A DNA stretch of 64,000 nt from Turbatrix aceti (lineage: Eukaryota; Nematoda; Chromadorea; Rhabditida; Panagrolaimidae): contig OZ017766.1 in assembly GCA_963969345.1 (NCBI GenBank), positions 10,416,001 through 10,480,000 on the forward strand. Reading direction: 5' to 3'. The notes below the pieces were generated by a model. The model was not told where the DNA came from and did no database searches. It saw only the letters and a program-made list of their open reading frames with translations. Shown here piece by piece: positions 41,964 through 55,400 of the stretch. Positions within the stretch are counted from its first letter, which is position 1, and each line of letters starts with the position of its first letter. The position numbers and the translations under genes were made by a program.

Positions 41964-43916
41964 GGTTTAGTGACACTACTTCGAATTTTGCAACTTCGAA
42001 TTTTGCATTTTCGATTTTTACAACTTCGAATTTTGCAACTTTTTTCATAACTTCGATTTTGACAACTAACTTCGATTTTTGCAATTGAATAAATACAGTG
42101 GATTGCAAAATTATAGGACCACCCCTAATATTGACGATTCCAGCTTTCGTTCATAAGTTAGACGAATTCTGCTTTCAGATATGAATTCAGGAGCTCAGAA
42201 AACCCTATTGCCGTTGCGAATGGGCTAGGATGTTGCTCGGGTAGAACAAAAATATACAATTTTTGAATTTGGGGTGTTGCAAAATTATAGGACCACCCCA
42301 AGAAAAAATGATTTTACAATTGAAAATGCAGCCTGTAACGACTCTGAGTGCATTGTGCAGTCCCAAAAAGTTAGTTTATAATTAAAAATGTTGATATCCG
42401 CGCTGCCGTTCTGAGCTTTGATGGTCTGAATACCCTTAGGTAGTTTTAGTATCCCCAACATCAATTATGGTATCCTGGAGGTCAGAAATGATGTCGAATT
42501 GCCAACCATTGTTACTAATTACTCTGTCATGATTGTACTGCTATTTTTTTTACCGATACAGACCGGGAATTTATGTACACTGACTGCGAAAATCGCTTTT
42601 TTGAACCTGGGGTTCTCCCCAGAGGCCCCTGTTCCAGTGAATCGGGGCGCGTTTTGTTCGTAAAAAAATTTTCATGCAAGGGTTTGGTACTGGAACTTGT
42701 AGTAGGGATTATGTTGAGCATTTTGGCAACTTGCACAATTCACCCGGCATGCCGCGAAGCCGATGTGAAGCGTCGCGTTTTCTGAATTACGAGAAGCCTC
42801 CAGCTATACAACGAAAACAAAGCCACGAAAATTTTTCATGACTAAAGCATCTTCTACACAATTTTGTTTTATGTTACGATACTAATGTGTTCCCTTCCGG
42901 TCATTTATATGGTTCGAAACACAGGTTGGCGCAGAAATGACCGATGTTTATGTCAGGCTCAAATCCGTTATAGGATCTGCTTGCACGTTGCACTTTGCAC
43001 TGTGCACGCTACCCGTCAGGTGAACTGTGCAAGTTGCCAAAATGCTCAACATAATCCCTACTACAAGTTCCAGTACCAAACCCTTGCATGAAAATTTTTT
43101 TACGAACAAAACGCGCCCCGATTCACTGGAACAGGGGCCTCTGGGGAGAACCCCAGGTTCAAAAAAGCGATTTTCGCAGTCAGTGTACATAAATTCCCGG
43201 TCGGTATCGGTTTGAAAATTAGCAGTACAATCATGACAAAGTAATTAGTAACAATGGTTGGCAATTCGACATCATTTCTGACCTCCAGGATACCATAATT
43301 GATGTTGGGGATACTAAAACTACCTAAGGGTATTCAGACCATCAAAGCTCAGAACGGCAGCGCGGATATCAACATTTTTAATTATAAACTAACTTTTTGG
43401 GACTGCACAATGCACTCAGAGTCGTTACAGGCTGCATTTTCAATTGTAAAATCATTTTTTCTTGGGGTGGTCCTATAATTTTGCAACACCCCAAATTCAA
43501 AAATTGTATATTTTTGTTCTACCCGAGCAACATCCTAGCCCATTCGCAACGGCAATAGGGTTTTCTGGGCCCCTGAATTCATATCTGAAAGCAGAATTCG
43601 TCTAACTTATGAACGAAAGCTGGAATCGTCAATATTAGGGGTGGTCCTATAATTTTGCAATCCACTGTATAACGTATTTTTGTCATAATGCTGATAAAAT
43701 CGTTTGAAAGTGTTTTTCGTGTCCTCTGGCAAAGTCTGGCAACGCTACAGTTGCTTCAGAGCCCCCGAAAGCCCCGTTCACGTCAGTTTTTTAATATTGG
43801 GAAAATCGAAGTTAGTTGTCAAAATCGAAGTCATGAAAAAATTGCAAAAATCGAAGTTGTAAAAATCGAAGTTGCAAAAATCGAAGTTGCAAAATTCGAA
43901 GTAGTGTCACTAAACC
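41964..43916. mobile_element. Minisatellite foldback, host of a MITE
   Basis: Inverted ends GGTTTAGTGACACTACTTCG at 41964 and complement ending 43916. Each arm (about 110 bp) is a tandem array of 14-16-bp units of the type AACTTCGATTTTTGC. The original interior is about 140 bp; the rest is the nested Tc1-type element 42096-43667 inserted at a TA at the arm/interior border. Arms differ by several substitutions, so it is older than the inserted element. Confidence 0.8.
42096..43667. mobile_element. Tc1-type IR/DR foldback element, family 2, copy 2
   Basis: 1,572 bp, TA duplications at 42094-42095 and 43668-43669, same ends (CAGTGGATTGCAAAATTATA), arms and length as the copy at 31334. Its central spacer is in the opposite orientation to that of copy 1. 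Differences between the copies are few. Inner end-motif copies again lie about 175 bp inside each arm. Non-autonomous. Confidence 0.93.
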
Positions 43917-45176
43917 AAAAAAACAACTTCAAATATTTCGTTTTTAATTTTCAACTCAATTCTTAAAAGAAGCAAAAATCAGAATTTAATGTGACAAAGG
44001 TACTTTGGCCCGAGGAATCGATTTCCGTACTCAGATTCCGCAAAAAACATCTGTCCACCCGGCAATTATTTTTGTTTTCATATTTTCCGCCAAAACATGC
44101 CTATTTCGCCAGAGGGGGAGAGCAAGGCATACCCTATCTTGAAGGCTTTGTTTTTTTTTTTTAACGACCATTTTGACAGTTTTTCCATGTTTTGGTCACC
44201 GGGACGGACATAGAATTTTTTGTGTTTCAGTTCATCCGATGGCAAAAAAAACGGGCTTCACTAGGGTATGCCTTGATTACGTAGTATTAAAGCCCGTTTT
44301 TTTCTGCACCTGGCATACCAAACCGAAAAATTTTCCCACAAACCCAATTTAGTGAAGTTGGACCCTTTATGGCGTCAACTCGGTCAAAAACCGTGCAAAA
44401 AGCGCGCGATTTCCCTCAACAGCCAAAAAAACAAGCGCTCGCGAGCGTCATGTTCAAAAAAACACCCTAAAGCCGATTTTTGTTTTTTATGCTAACGGTT
44501 ACTTGGGTATGATCGGGCATGTCTCAAAGATTGTTTTAAGCTAATCACGCCCTTTATTGCATAATTTTGCAATATGATAAATTGAAGCCTAACAAAATCA
44601 AAAAGATCCGAAAAAGAAATCTTATATCCTAGATCCAGGATGAGCTATTTAGTAACACACTTTGCAAAAAACGAGCAAAACAAAACTCAAAAGCAGCAAG
44701 CGCTGCGCGTGCGTCTGCGTACAGAAAAACATGCGTGTGCGCACCATTTTTTCGATGCAGGGGAAATCTCCCATTGTGTGATGAGAGTGACGCGTCTGTG
44801 AGCAGAAACACTATGCGTACGACTCCTGACACGAAAGTTGTGCGGGCTTTTTTTGCGTTTTTTTTGAAAGTGATGTCTGTTTGCCGGCAGACGCAGAGGA
44901 AGGCAAGAAATCGCCAACATCGCATCCTTCCACCACATTCTAACTTTTGTGAATAGAAAAGAGATTTTCTTTTCTTCTGTAGCTCGCGTTGATTTAGTGG
45001 TTTCCCATTCGTGATTATCATTGTTATGTTTTCCTTAACTTCGAGTTTGTTAACAACTTTTCCTACTTTCTTTCTTCCTCTATTATGTAAAACTCTATTT
45101 ATTTTCCTTATAAGTTTAATAATACATATGACTATAATAATCCTTATAATTTACTAATAAATGCCTGTTTAGGCAA
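43917..45176. repeat. Dispersed repeat-rich intergenic region
   Basis: Two old repeats are recognisable. 44110-44470 has GGCATACCCTA in inverted copies and shares CAACTCGGTCAAAAACCGTG and AACAGCCAAAAAAAC with 22.1 kb. 44690-44935 carries CTGACACGAAAGTTGTGCGG and GAAAGTGATGTCTGTTTGCC, shared with 1.7 and 26 kb. No gene is supported. TGTTTAG at 45167-45173 is a splice acceptor just before the next start codon. Confidence 0.6.
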
Positions 45177-45956
45177 ATGGAGACGCAACGTGCGTCCATG
45201 CTTGAAAAAGTGCTATTTACTTCGACGAAACCGGACGAGAACGTACACCGATGCGTCGTGGCGATCGATGATACACACGCGGCGTCGTACCGCCATGGCC
45301 AGCATTCGCAGCTGAAGATGGACGAGATGGTGATGCTGTACAACGTGCTGGAGCCAATGATACGATACGAGGTTTTTTTTCAATGATGTGAACTAGTTGC
45401 TGAATTTAAGCTTCTTTTCAGTCGACGGTTGCTACAGTTTCGGAAATTCATGATATAATTGTATTCAAATTGATCAAAGGAACATTCGAGAACTTCCCCC
45501 GCGGTATGCAAACACTTTTCCGCGGAAGGGAGTATCTTCAGCTGGGAGTAAACTCGCGCCGAGAGCCGATGTGGAAGCAGGGAATTATTTCGGAGTGTAA
45601 AAGTATGTCTAATTTCTTTACTTTACAAATGATAATTTTTGGATTCAGGGGGCTTTTACATTGGCACTTCGCATGGGCAGGCGGGAGATTCGGGATCGGG
45701 GATTTTCGACTCTTCGGGATTCTTCCTTGGAATCTCTGTGGCTAAGAAGTGTTTCTCGTTCTCCGATCGGGAGAACATGTCGGTTGGAGAAATCGCGGAC
45801 CATCACCCAGACACCCGGATTATCAGTTCTGAAGCTATCTTTGCTTTCTCGGGAATTGTAGATGAAGATGAAGAAGTAAGTTGTTTTATTTTTAGTTAGA
45901 GAATTGGTGTTATGTTTCAGTTCAAGCCAAGCGAGAAAAGGGCGCGTGTCGTGTGA
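45177..45956 (+). CDS. Small trypsin-fold serine protease candidate
   Basis: Four exons (45177-45371, 45422-45602, 45649-45875, 45921-45956) join in phase to 212 residues. The best landmark is GQAGDSGSGIFDSSGFFLGI (about residue 135 on), a GDSGSG nucleophile loop with the following strand as in PA-clan (chymotrypsin-fold) peptidases. Upstream, EIHDIIVFKLIKG looks like the catalytic Asp strand (usual form hDIAllkL), and HAASYRHGQHS may hold the catalytic His. Spacing of His, Asp and Ser is short but possible. There is no signal peptide, so an intracellular protease is implied, unlike digestive trypsins. The TTTAG acceptor 4 nt before the ATG fits a spliced leader, but an upstream exon cannot be excluded. 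The C-terminus is short and basic (EKRARVV). I do not know a named orthologue. Confidence 0.7.
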
Positions 45957-46022
45957 AGCTCACTTATTTTTCTTTCAAATTCGTTCCAATTTTACTTTTT
46001 CTTCATTTACTTGATGAATTGC

Positions 46023-46028
46023 AATAAA
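46023..46028 (+). terminator. Polyadenylation signal of protease gene
   Basis: AATAAA 66 nt after the stop codon of the protease candidate. Confidence 0.65.
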
Positions 46029-47665
46029 TGATGTGGATTCACTGTTTGGCAAATATTGAGCATTTTTATTCAAATTTATTAGCGCAATATTTCGACCATG
46101 GATTTCGACCACATTTTTAAGGTAACGCATTTCGACCTTTTGACCATTTTTGAAAAAACTGTAACTGCAAAAATGCTAATTATGGCAAGCGAAACTTTGC
46201 AGTCTTTGGTTCCAAAAATTCTGTTCAGCAATGTTGCATTGAATTTCCGATGATTGTTCGCAGTGTTGTCGAGTACTCGAATAATTAATTTTCGGTTCCG
46301 GATCCGAGTACCCGGAATGACCGGTTCCGAATACCAGGATTTTAAAAATGAGTTTAAACTATGGCAAAAACAAGCTCTCAACGCGGTTTGCAAAGTACCG
46401 GTTTCTGTTTGGTTCTTCGGTTCCGGTTCCGAGTACCCGAAAAATTTTCAGAACCACTAACGCTGCCGGGTCAATCCAACGCACAAAAGGATACGTATAT
46501 AGTAAAATCTCTTTTTTTTCTCTGTTCTTCACCGATCATTATTACATTCAGCCAGCCATGCCGGTATACAAAACGATCAAAAAATATTACAACTCACAAA
46601 GTTTCATACATACATCAACAACAATATCAAAAGTTCTAAACATGTCGAAAGTATATTCATTGAAAAATAAAACCAAATGAAAAATGTATTCAAAATATCA
46701 ATCAAAAATCAATGAGGTAAAAAAATGATAGATACTAAATACAAATGATTGTCTGTGTTTGTGTGTCACGAATGAATTAATTAATGAATTAGTAAATATT
46801 CAGATACTAGTGGCAACAATGTCAGTATAGGTTTAGGTAGGTTGTGCACGAAAAACCGAATAAAAAAATCAAATCAAGATGACATCTTTTGTATGTATTT
46901 TTTACGACACATGGAATAACTTAACTTCAAAATACACATAAATATAATAATTCAGGTATTTAGTATACAATCCAAAAAAAAATCAATCACCGGAGGTCAA
47001 AAAAAATGTTGATAAACACACGGCTGGTAAATTTATTACAGGTATATAAAATGAAAATGTTACAAAAAAGTTACACGTTGTGTGGAGGTTGTTTACGTGT
47101 ATGTATGTATGTAGGTATGGGGAGGTCTACCGGCTAAAATTAAAAAAAATTCTATCGAACAAAAAAAAGTAAGAAAAAAATTTTTTTCCCGCCTAAGGCA
47201 TTTTTTTGATCGTTCCAAAAATCCAAAAAAAACAAATTCAAAAAAATAATCGTATTATTTGGTTGCTTTGAGTACAATTCATAAAACATTTTTGACATGT
47301 CTGTTTTTTTCGTTCGTTCACCAGGGAAGGAAGAAAGGTATAGGAAAAAAAAGTCGAAGGGGTTACAGGGTTATCAGCACTTCAAGTAATGTAAAAAATA
47401 AAAAAAATCATCAAACATGTAAATAAGAACAAAATTCATGCTCTGAGGCAACCTATCCTAAATATTAGTAAAACAAGAAAAAAATACACAGGTGACAAAA
47501 AATGAAGAAGAAAAGAAAAAAAAAATGATACAACATGCAAGAATTGGACAGATGTCAGTCAGTCATTTTTTGTGCGTGAGTGTGTGAAAAGGAAAAAAAA
47601 AGGGGGGAGGGGATGAGATCATGGAATGGGTAGCTAGTACCGCTACAGTAGTGCTACAGGCGTGT
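46029..47665. other. Intergenic and probable Ski/Sno 3' UTR
   Basis: No gene seen. Around 46280-46445 GTTCCGAGTACCCG-type words recur (a short dispersed GC-rich repeat). TTTATT at 47032-47037 reads AATAAA on the minus strand and could end the Ski/Sno transcript, giving a 3' UTR of about 630 nt. Confidence 0.4.
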
Positions 47666-49394
47666 TCATTCGCCATCAGCATCGTGAACAACGTCGACCA
47701 TTTCAGAATCTTCGGATATGGAGCTCTGAGCTATCGTACTCGATGCGGGAAGGGAGAAGTATCGCTCGCGTCGCAGCTGGGCAACTTCGGCACGAAGACG
47801 AGCATTTTCGGATGCAAGGGGCTGGATACGGGCAGTCAGTGAGGCGTTGATCGACTCAATCACTGAATCGCAGACTTCGGATTTGAGGGCTTGTTTCAGG
47901 ATGTGCACGACTGATTGGTCTGAAAAAAAAAATTTGTTTAGCATCATTAAAAAAAATAAAAAAATAATTTTTTTTATTTCATAATTTATGTATTTTTTGA
48001 AAATAAAAATCGAATATAAAAAAATGTTTTTTCAAAAAAAAAAGTTTTCAAAAAGGAAAATAAAAATCAATGATAATTATAATTTATCAATACTTAAAAA
48101 AAGAGTACGCAAACGATTTTTAAATTTTCATTGTTCTTGCAACGAAAATTCTATACAGAAAATAAAAAAAAATATTTATAAAAATACTTTGAACTTTTGA
48201 ACTAAAAAAATTATTATTTTGTAATTAAAATAATTTTTTTCAGAGTACTTTGAACTTTGAAACTGCGTAATTTTTTTTAATTTTAAGTACTTTGAACTTT
48301 TGAACTAAAAAAACAATTTTTACCATAAAAATAAATGAGCACAAACAGAAAAAAATTGATTGAGTGAGAAAATCCCAGAGGAAATGACATTTATATCTGC
48401 GTGTAAAAAAATGGAAGTGGGTGGTGTACTTAGCACTTTGCTGCTAGCTATTATATTTATTTACGAACCCAGCAACAAAAAAAACTAATGTGTAAGCCGG
48501 GAACGCATGAATGGTGGCATTTTCGTAAGCAAAAAAAAAAATTGATGACAATTAAAAAATTGGCAAAAAAAAATTTTTTTCCAAAAAACTTTTTACAGGT
48601 GCCAGGTAAAAAACTGCAAAAAAAAAAATTTTTTTCAAAAAACATTTTTTTACAGGTGCCAATAAAAAAAAATTGCAAAAAAAATTTTTTTTTCTAAAAA
48701 AATTTTTTTACAGGTGTCAGGTAAAAAAAACCTACCGATAGGCAGAGCTCCAAAAGCCAAACTATTCGGCAGATTGAGTGATAGCTTGGGACGTGGTACA
48801 TCTCCCGGAGCAACAATCGTACTATCCGACGAAATTTTTCGTCCCATTGGATCGGATACGGTATAGGCTCGTTTTCTGGGGATTTCGGGGGTATCCAACG
48901 ACTCAGGCGCTGTTGCGACTGTCGCCGGCGCCGGCTGAGGTTGTTGCTGGCCCTGCTGTATCTGCCTCAAATTCTGCAGCAACTGATTGAGTTGTCCTGT
49001 CTGTAGGCCGGCAAAGAAGGTCTGCAGATCCGCTGCCGTCGGTGGATTCGCCTGTTGTGGCTGTGGCTGCTGTTGTTGAGAAAATACAGAAACATTCGCT
49101 GGCTCAGACCTTGAATGAACATTTTCCTGGGGCTTTGGTGTAACTCCGGCAGCAGCCTTGAGTCTATCATTGAGCAGTGCACCAAGCTGCATTTGTAAGA
49201 GCATATTTGCGAGTCCACCTGATAGGTTACCTCCTCCTGGGGTCTGGAAGACTCCCGAAGACGTCGGAGCCGATGACGAAAGTCCTCCTCCAGGTGCTAC
49301 AGGTGATCCAAAGGGTGGCGCGTTGTTTGTTGGCGCAATCATTGGCGGTGGACCACAGAATCCAGATGACGATCCAGAAGCCTGATTCTGACTT

Positions 49395-49426
<32 letters not shown>

Positions 49427-52400
49427 ATGCTGAAGAATAGTCGCAGCCATGGCAAGTGATCCCGCATTCATTTCGTTCACTTTTTCTTCTCCGCCCGAAC
49501 AAATTCCACCCTCACTTTTCACAAAAACGTCAGCAATGTCGTTTTCGAGCGTTCTTTCGTCGTACGGTATTTTGCACGCTGCCGAATTTGGAAGCGGTGG
49601 ATCGAACAGGAAATTTTTCGAATCTTCTTGCAAAAATTTTCTCAGCAATTCTTGTGCTTCAAAATTTTTTTCATCCAAATCGTGGGTTCGAATGTAGCTT
49701 CGCCAGTTGAATGAATCAAAACCCCAGTGAATTGCCTTGCAGTCGTCGAGTTGATGTGAGTGACGACAGAATGCCTCTGTTGTCATGAGACATGCACACT
49801 CAATGCATTCTACACACGTTCGTGGATAGAGTGACGTATAGAGTCGACCCTGGCATCCGCCAAAGCAATCGTGTTGAATCTGAAAAAAAAAAGTTTAATT
49901 AATTAATTAAGTTAATTTAATTAATCATCCGCAAAAAAAATTCCGCAAAAAAACGCGAAAATTTTTTTATTGAATTCGAAAAAATAATAATAAATTTTAT
50001 CACAGCTCCGTAAAAAAATTTCCAAAACGAAAATATGTTTTTTCGGCTTAAAAATTTATTTAAAAAAAATAATTAATTAATTTTGTATATAAATTTCATC
50101 GTTCTAATGTAAAAAACTTCGCCATAAAATTTGTATGTACAGATTTTTTTTTGTGTGTTGCAACATTTTTTTATTTCAGACCCCCGAAAAGTTACAAAAA
50201 AAGGGGGTTTACCCGTTCTGCATTGATTGATTTAATTTTTGATCAACAAAAATTTTGACCCAAAAAAACACGTCGCCAAAAATTTTAAAAGTGCACAGAA
50301 AGAGAGAGAAAAAAAAAGAGGTTTCAAACTATGTACATTGCATCTCCATGCAAACAAAATAATTGAAACGAAACACATGCGTACTTCTTCTGCTGCAAAA
50401 AAAAGAGTGACGCGAGCCACGCAAACCAAACCTCCTTTTCGTCCTCCTACGCGCCTACGAGTCCTCTAGCAGCAACCATCGGCAGTAGCGTGGCGTCAAC
50501 CCATATTTTTTTTCCTTCAACATACATATTTAGTTGACCGACCGTTGGGTGCAGAAACAGAAACTCCTCCTTTCTTCCATGGTACAACTTTTTTTTTGTA
50601 TTTACGAACAAAATTCTGGGAAAAAAATTTTTTTTTCTAATTTTTGAAAAAAAGACAATTTTTTATAAATAAATTTTTACGTTTCATAATGAAAAAAAAT
50701 ATTATGTAAAGTTCAAACAATAAAAAAACAGCAAAAAAATATTTTTTTTTAAATTTGTGTAAAAGTCAGGATTTCCCCGGATTTTTTTTAGATCCTGGCA
50801 ACAACAAACAACAAAGAACGACGACGGAAGCGAGAGTGGGACAGGACACAACGGATGGAAAAAAAGATAAAAAAACGTGACCCTTCACAACCCCCCTTTT
50901 TTTCCAAGAAATCTTGTGTGCGTGTGTGTGTGCCCTCCCTCATTTTTTTTTCTCTTTCTCGCAGCAGTGAAACAAGCGCATATTTGCTTGTTCGTTCGTT
51001 CGTTCGCTGGAAAAAAAAACCAAGCAAGAAACCAAAAATCATATTTACCACACAGAAAAAAAAACGACCGATGGATAATTTTAAAACATGTGTGGAGCGC
51101 AGTACGCCTGACGCCTGGTGACGCGTGTGGTGGCATCATCACGTGTTTTTGGTTTCTCAACTCTTTTTTTTTCTTCTTACAGCCTTCTTTTTTTGTCCGC
51201 GACTAAAGTAAAGACACTCTTTTTTTTCTTCGTCGTCGCTTGTTTGTGCCCAGTTCACGTTCACGTCCTGGTGTTGCACTACGACAAAAAAAAAGTGTTT
51301 ATGCTAGCTTGCTTCACGTTTGTGTTGGGTTGGTGCAAACAAATTACGATAGGGAATTCAAATTCCGTTTTTTTTGTGCCTAACTATTACACTGCCTTCC
51401 TACACGGCATTCTGAGAAAAATACATAACCACGTGCTTGCTTGCTTGTTTGCTAGCTTGCGTGTGCGCAAACAAATAAAAAAAAGAAAACGTGAAAACAA
51501 TTTTTTATCACCAAAAAAAGGAAATTCAGCAAAAAAATACAGGAAGTTAGAAAACTCCACGAACAATAAAAAGATAGATTCACGCAAAAAAAACATTTTT
51601 TTAAAAATAAATCGTGAAAAAAAATTGCGTTCAAAAATTATTCACGTCAAATTTTTTTTTTTAAATCCCATCATCCAAAACTTTTTTTTAATTAAATCGC
51701 GTTTAAAAAAATTGCGTTGAAAAATTTATTCATGTCAATTTTTTTTTTGAAAAAATCGTATTCAGCAAAAAATTATACACATTTAAAAGAAAAATTGTTT
51801 CCTGAATATTTTCAGGTGAATTTCACATAATCAAAGGTCCTTTTCCCATTCCATTTTTTTTATTTATTTAGAGCGTTTCCACGGTTACGCGAGCCATATT
51901 TCCCACGATTTTTTTTATTCATAATAATTTAATTTTAAAAATCGATTCAAAAGACGAAAAATCACCAGTCACTAGTCAACAAAAGTGTTTTTGTTAAACA
52001 CAACAGCCATCGTTCGTTCATTCTTTCAGTCAACTCACAAAACAAAAAAAAGTTGGACTGAGTGAGTAAATCGATTGCAAAGACGTCAAAAATCTATATA
52101 CATAAATAACTTCTAATCTTTTTCACACGTTGTTAACAACAAAAAATGAATGCAAGAATAAAAGTATACCCTTTACAATACAAGAAGCAACACAGCATCA
52201 CAAGACATTCAGAAAATTTTTCTATACATTCGTTTTTTATATTTCTGTCATAATTTTTTTGTTTCAATAACCAAACTTTGCCCTCGAGGCTTACAGGGCA
52301 ACGTGACACCTTCCTTCCTCACATGGGATAAAATAAAAGTCCAATAAACTGCAAAAAAAATTTATGGTGAAAAAAAAATGTCGTTGTTCATTTTTTTTTA

Positions 52401-55400
52401 TAAATGTGCGAACAAACACGAACATAAAAATTTTAGAAAAAAGTGTTCGCAAAAAAACATGAACAGGAAATTTTAAGAAAAAGTGTTCGCGAACAAACAC
52501 GAACATGAAAATTTTGTTCGCAAACAAGAACGAACGTTGAATGTTTATTTGTTCCCCGAAACAATACTTTTTTGAATTTCGGTGTTCTTGCAACGAAAAC
52601 TCTCCAACTTGCGCGCGACGAACAATTTTCAAAAAAATATGGTTTCACTTGAAAAAAAAAATATTTAGTCGTTGTTCTTCGGATAATTTTTACGTTGGTT
52701 GTGCATGGCAAATATTTTTTTCAAATTCAGAATTTGATGCTGTTAATATTCATGTCACCACAGTATGAAAAAATTATTCTTTTGCAAAAAAAATTTTTGG
52801 AGGAAGGAAGGAAGAATAACTTGCACAGGAATAACTGACGCAATGCAATCAAAAAAAAAAGATGTTTACAATTATACAACTGATAACTTCCGCTATCTTC
52901 TATCGTAAAAAAGAGCAGTTAGGAGAAAAAAAGTTGTGTGAATAACAACTTTTGTTATGATCAAATGCACGAAAAAGTATTTTTTTTATTGAGTAGTGTT
53001 TCTAAAAGTGCAAAAGAACGAAAAGGTTCAGTTGATCTATAAAAAAAATCGCAAAAAAAAGACCCGAAAATTTTTTTTTGTGTGCGTAAACAAGAAGCAA
53101 AAAAAAAGAGTACACGTGAAGGAAGGGCAAAACCGGTACGTGGCTGCACATAAGGCGGTATATTTAAAATTTTCTTCAAAAAACGAAGTTTTGCAGCCGA
53201 ACTCAAAAAAATGAACATGTCAAACGGAGCAAAATTGATGTAACGAAAAAAAGATACATGCACGTGTCCCGAATGTATATTTCATGAAAATTTGTCCAAT
53301 TACAATGAACAAATTGACATTTTGCGAAAATGTGGACAGTCCGCACGAGAAAATGCGAGAGCACGCGCAAAAGTTGGAAAAAAGGCATCTGTGAGATTTT
53401 TCCGTTTCGCGTGCGCGCACAACTTGGAAAAAAGACATCTGTGAGATATTTCCGCGTAGCGTGCGCACACAAGTTGGAAAAAAAGCATCTGTGAGATTTT
53501 TCCGCTTCGCAAGCGGAAATTGTGTGCGGTGTGCAAAGTGTTGTTTTACCGTATTTATTGTGCCGTAATGGATATAAACATTTACAAATTTATCACTACA
53601 TGTTACCGGCATGAAAAATGGGACAACTGAAACCACAATTTTTTTTCTATAATATAAATTATATAAAACCTACTCAGTTACTCATTTTTTCTTCAGATGT
53701 GTCCATTTCAGTGTCCTGAAATCCGTCGGTTGACATGGATTGACGTGCTGAGGAAATTGATGAACTGTCTGAGCAAGAGGAGGTGTAATGAACACATGAA
53801 AAAAAACAATCAAAAACAACTAATAGCAACACAACTTTCGCTTGCGATGGAACACGAAAGCAAGAGAACGTGGGTGAAGGGTCAGACTGGTTTGGTGCAT
53901 GGCACATACAGTGCGAGTGTGAGGCGCGCATGCTGTCTGGACTATCCTTCTCTCTCTGGCTTCTCTTCGTTCAGCGCGCGTCGCACTCATGACGAGAGAT
54001 TTTCCCGCTGCCCGAGCGCGCTGATCGAATTAGTTGCAAAAAAATAAGAATTTTGGGCCAAATTTGAAATTTTTTACTTTCTCAAATTAGATTTGTAATT
54101 AGAATAATATTTGAAGCATTTTGATGTGTTTTTCAGAATTGTGGGACAATATTTTATCAAAATCGAGTGGGGTTCGGGAGAAAAAATCCACGGATCTCCG
54201 AAATGTCGGCAGAAAGCTGAAAATTTCAGGGTAGACTAAAAACAAAATTTCCTTTCGAATGGCTTATTCAGTTTTTTGATATCAGATCGATAAATGTCCT
54301 AAAAACCGGTTTTTTTCGGAAATTTGAAAAATTCGGAGCTTTTTCGAACATTGATCAAAAATTGAATATCACTAATCGATAGAGCAGTATCTTTTCTATC
54401 TGCAACCAAATTTTCACAGACGTACCACATCCCTGGGGCATACGGTAGCGATTCTCCTGAACCATACTTGGTCAAACGCCTGTGGCTATGAGGTAAAGCG
54501 CTGCAGAACAAAGTGAGATGGAACAACTTGTAAGAAATTTTTCGGCCGACATAATCGTGTAACTACTGAATTTTTATCTATTTTTTTGGCTTTGCAATTT
54601 TAATTCGCGCAACATACACTCATTTTTGGTACCAATTTTCCGAAAAATGAAATCGAAAAAGTGGGGTCTGGGGGAAAAATCGCCATTGACACAGTTTTGG
54701 AGCGGTTTACTATGAATCTTGACTCCAAACGTAAAAAACCCTGTAGAATTCAAAAATTTTATTATCTTGTTTTTAAATGTTCGAAAAAGCTCCGAATTTT
54801 TCAAATTTCCGAAAAAAACCGGTTTTTAGGACATTTATCGATCTGATATCAAAAAACTGAATAAGCCATTCGAAAGGAAATTTTGTTTTTAGTCTACCCT
54901 GAAATTTTCAGCTTTCTGCCGACATTTCGGAGATCCGTGGATTTTTTCTCCCGAACCCCACTCGATTTTGATAAAATATTGTCCCACAATTCTGAAAAAC
55001 ACATCAAAATGCTTCAAATATTATTCTAATTACAAATCTAATTTGAGAAAGTAAAAAATTTCAAATTTGGCCCAAAATTCTTATTTTTTTGCAACTAATT
55101 CGATCAGCGCGCTCGGGCAGCGGGAAAATCTCTCGTCATGAGTGCGACGCGCGCTGAACGAAGAGAAGCCAGAGAGAGAAGGATAGTCCAGACAGCATGC
55201 GCGCCTCACACTCGCACTGTATGTGCCATGCACCAAACCAGTCTGACCCTTCACCCACGTTCTCTTGCTTTCGTGTTCCATCGCAAGCGAAAGTTGTGTT
55301 GCTATTAGTTGTTTTTGATTGTTTTTTTTCATGTGTTCATTACACCTCCTCTTGCTCAGACAGTTCATCAATTTCCTCAGCACGTCAATCCATGTCAACC

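Noticed and set aside
42573..43215. Repeated 62-80-codon frames in the family 2 elements
   Set aside because: They are conserved only as part of the element arms, occur in both orientations, and show no transposase motif.
53368..53520. Direct repeats considered as a CRISPR array
   Set aside because: Only three units, no unique spacers, eukaryotic context, and mirrored in an inverted arm; it is a tandem repeat.
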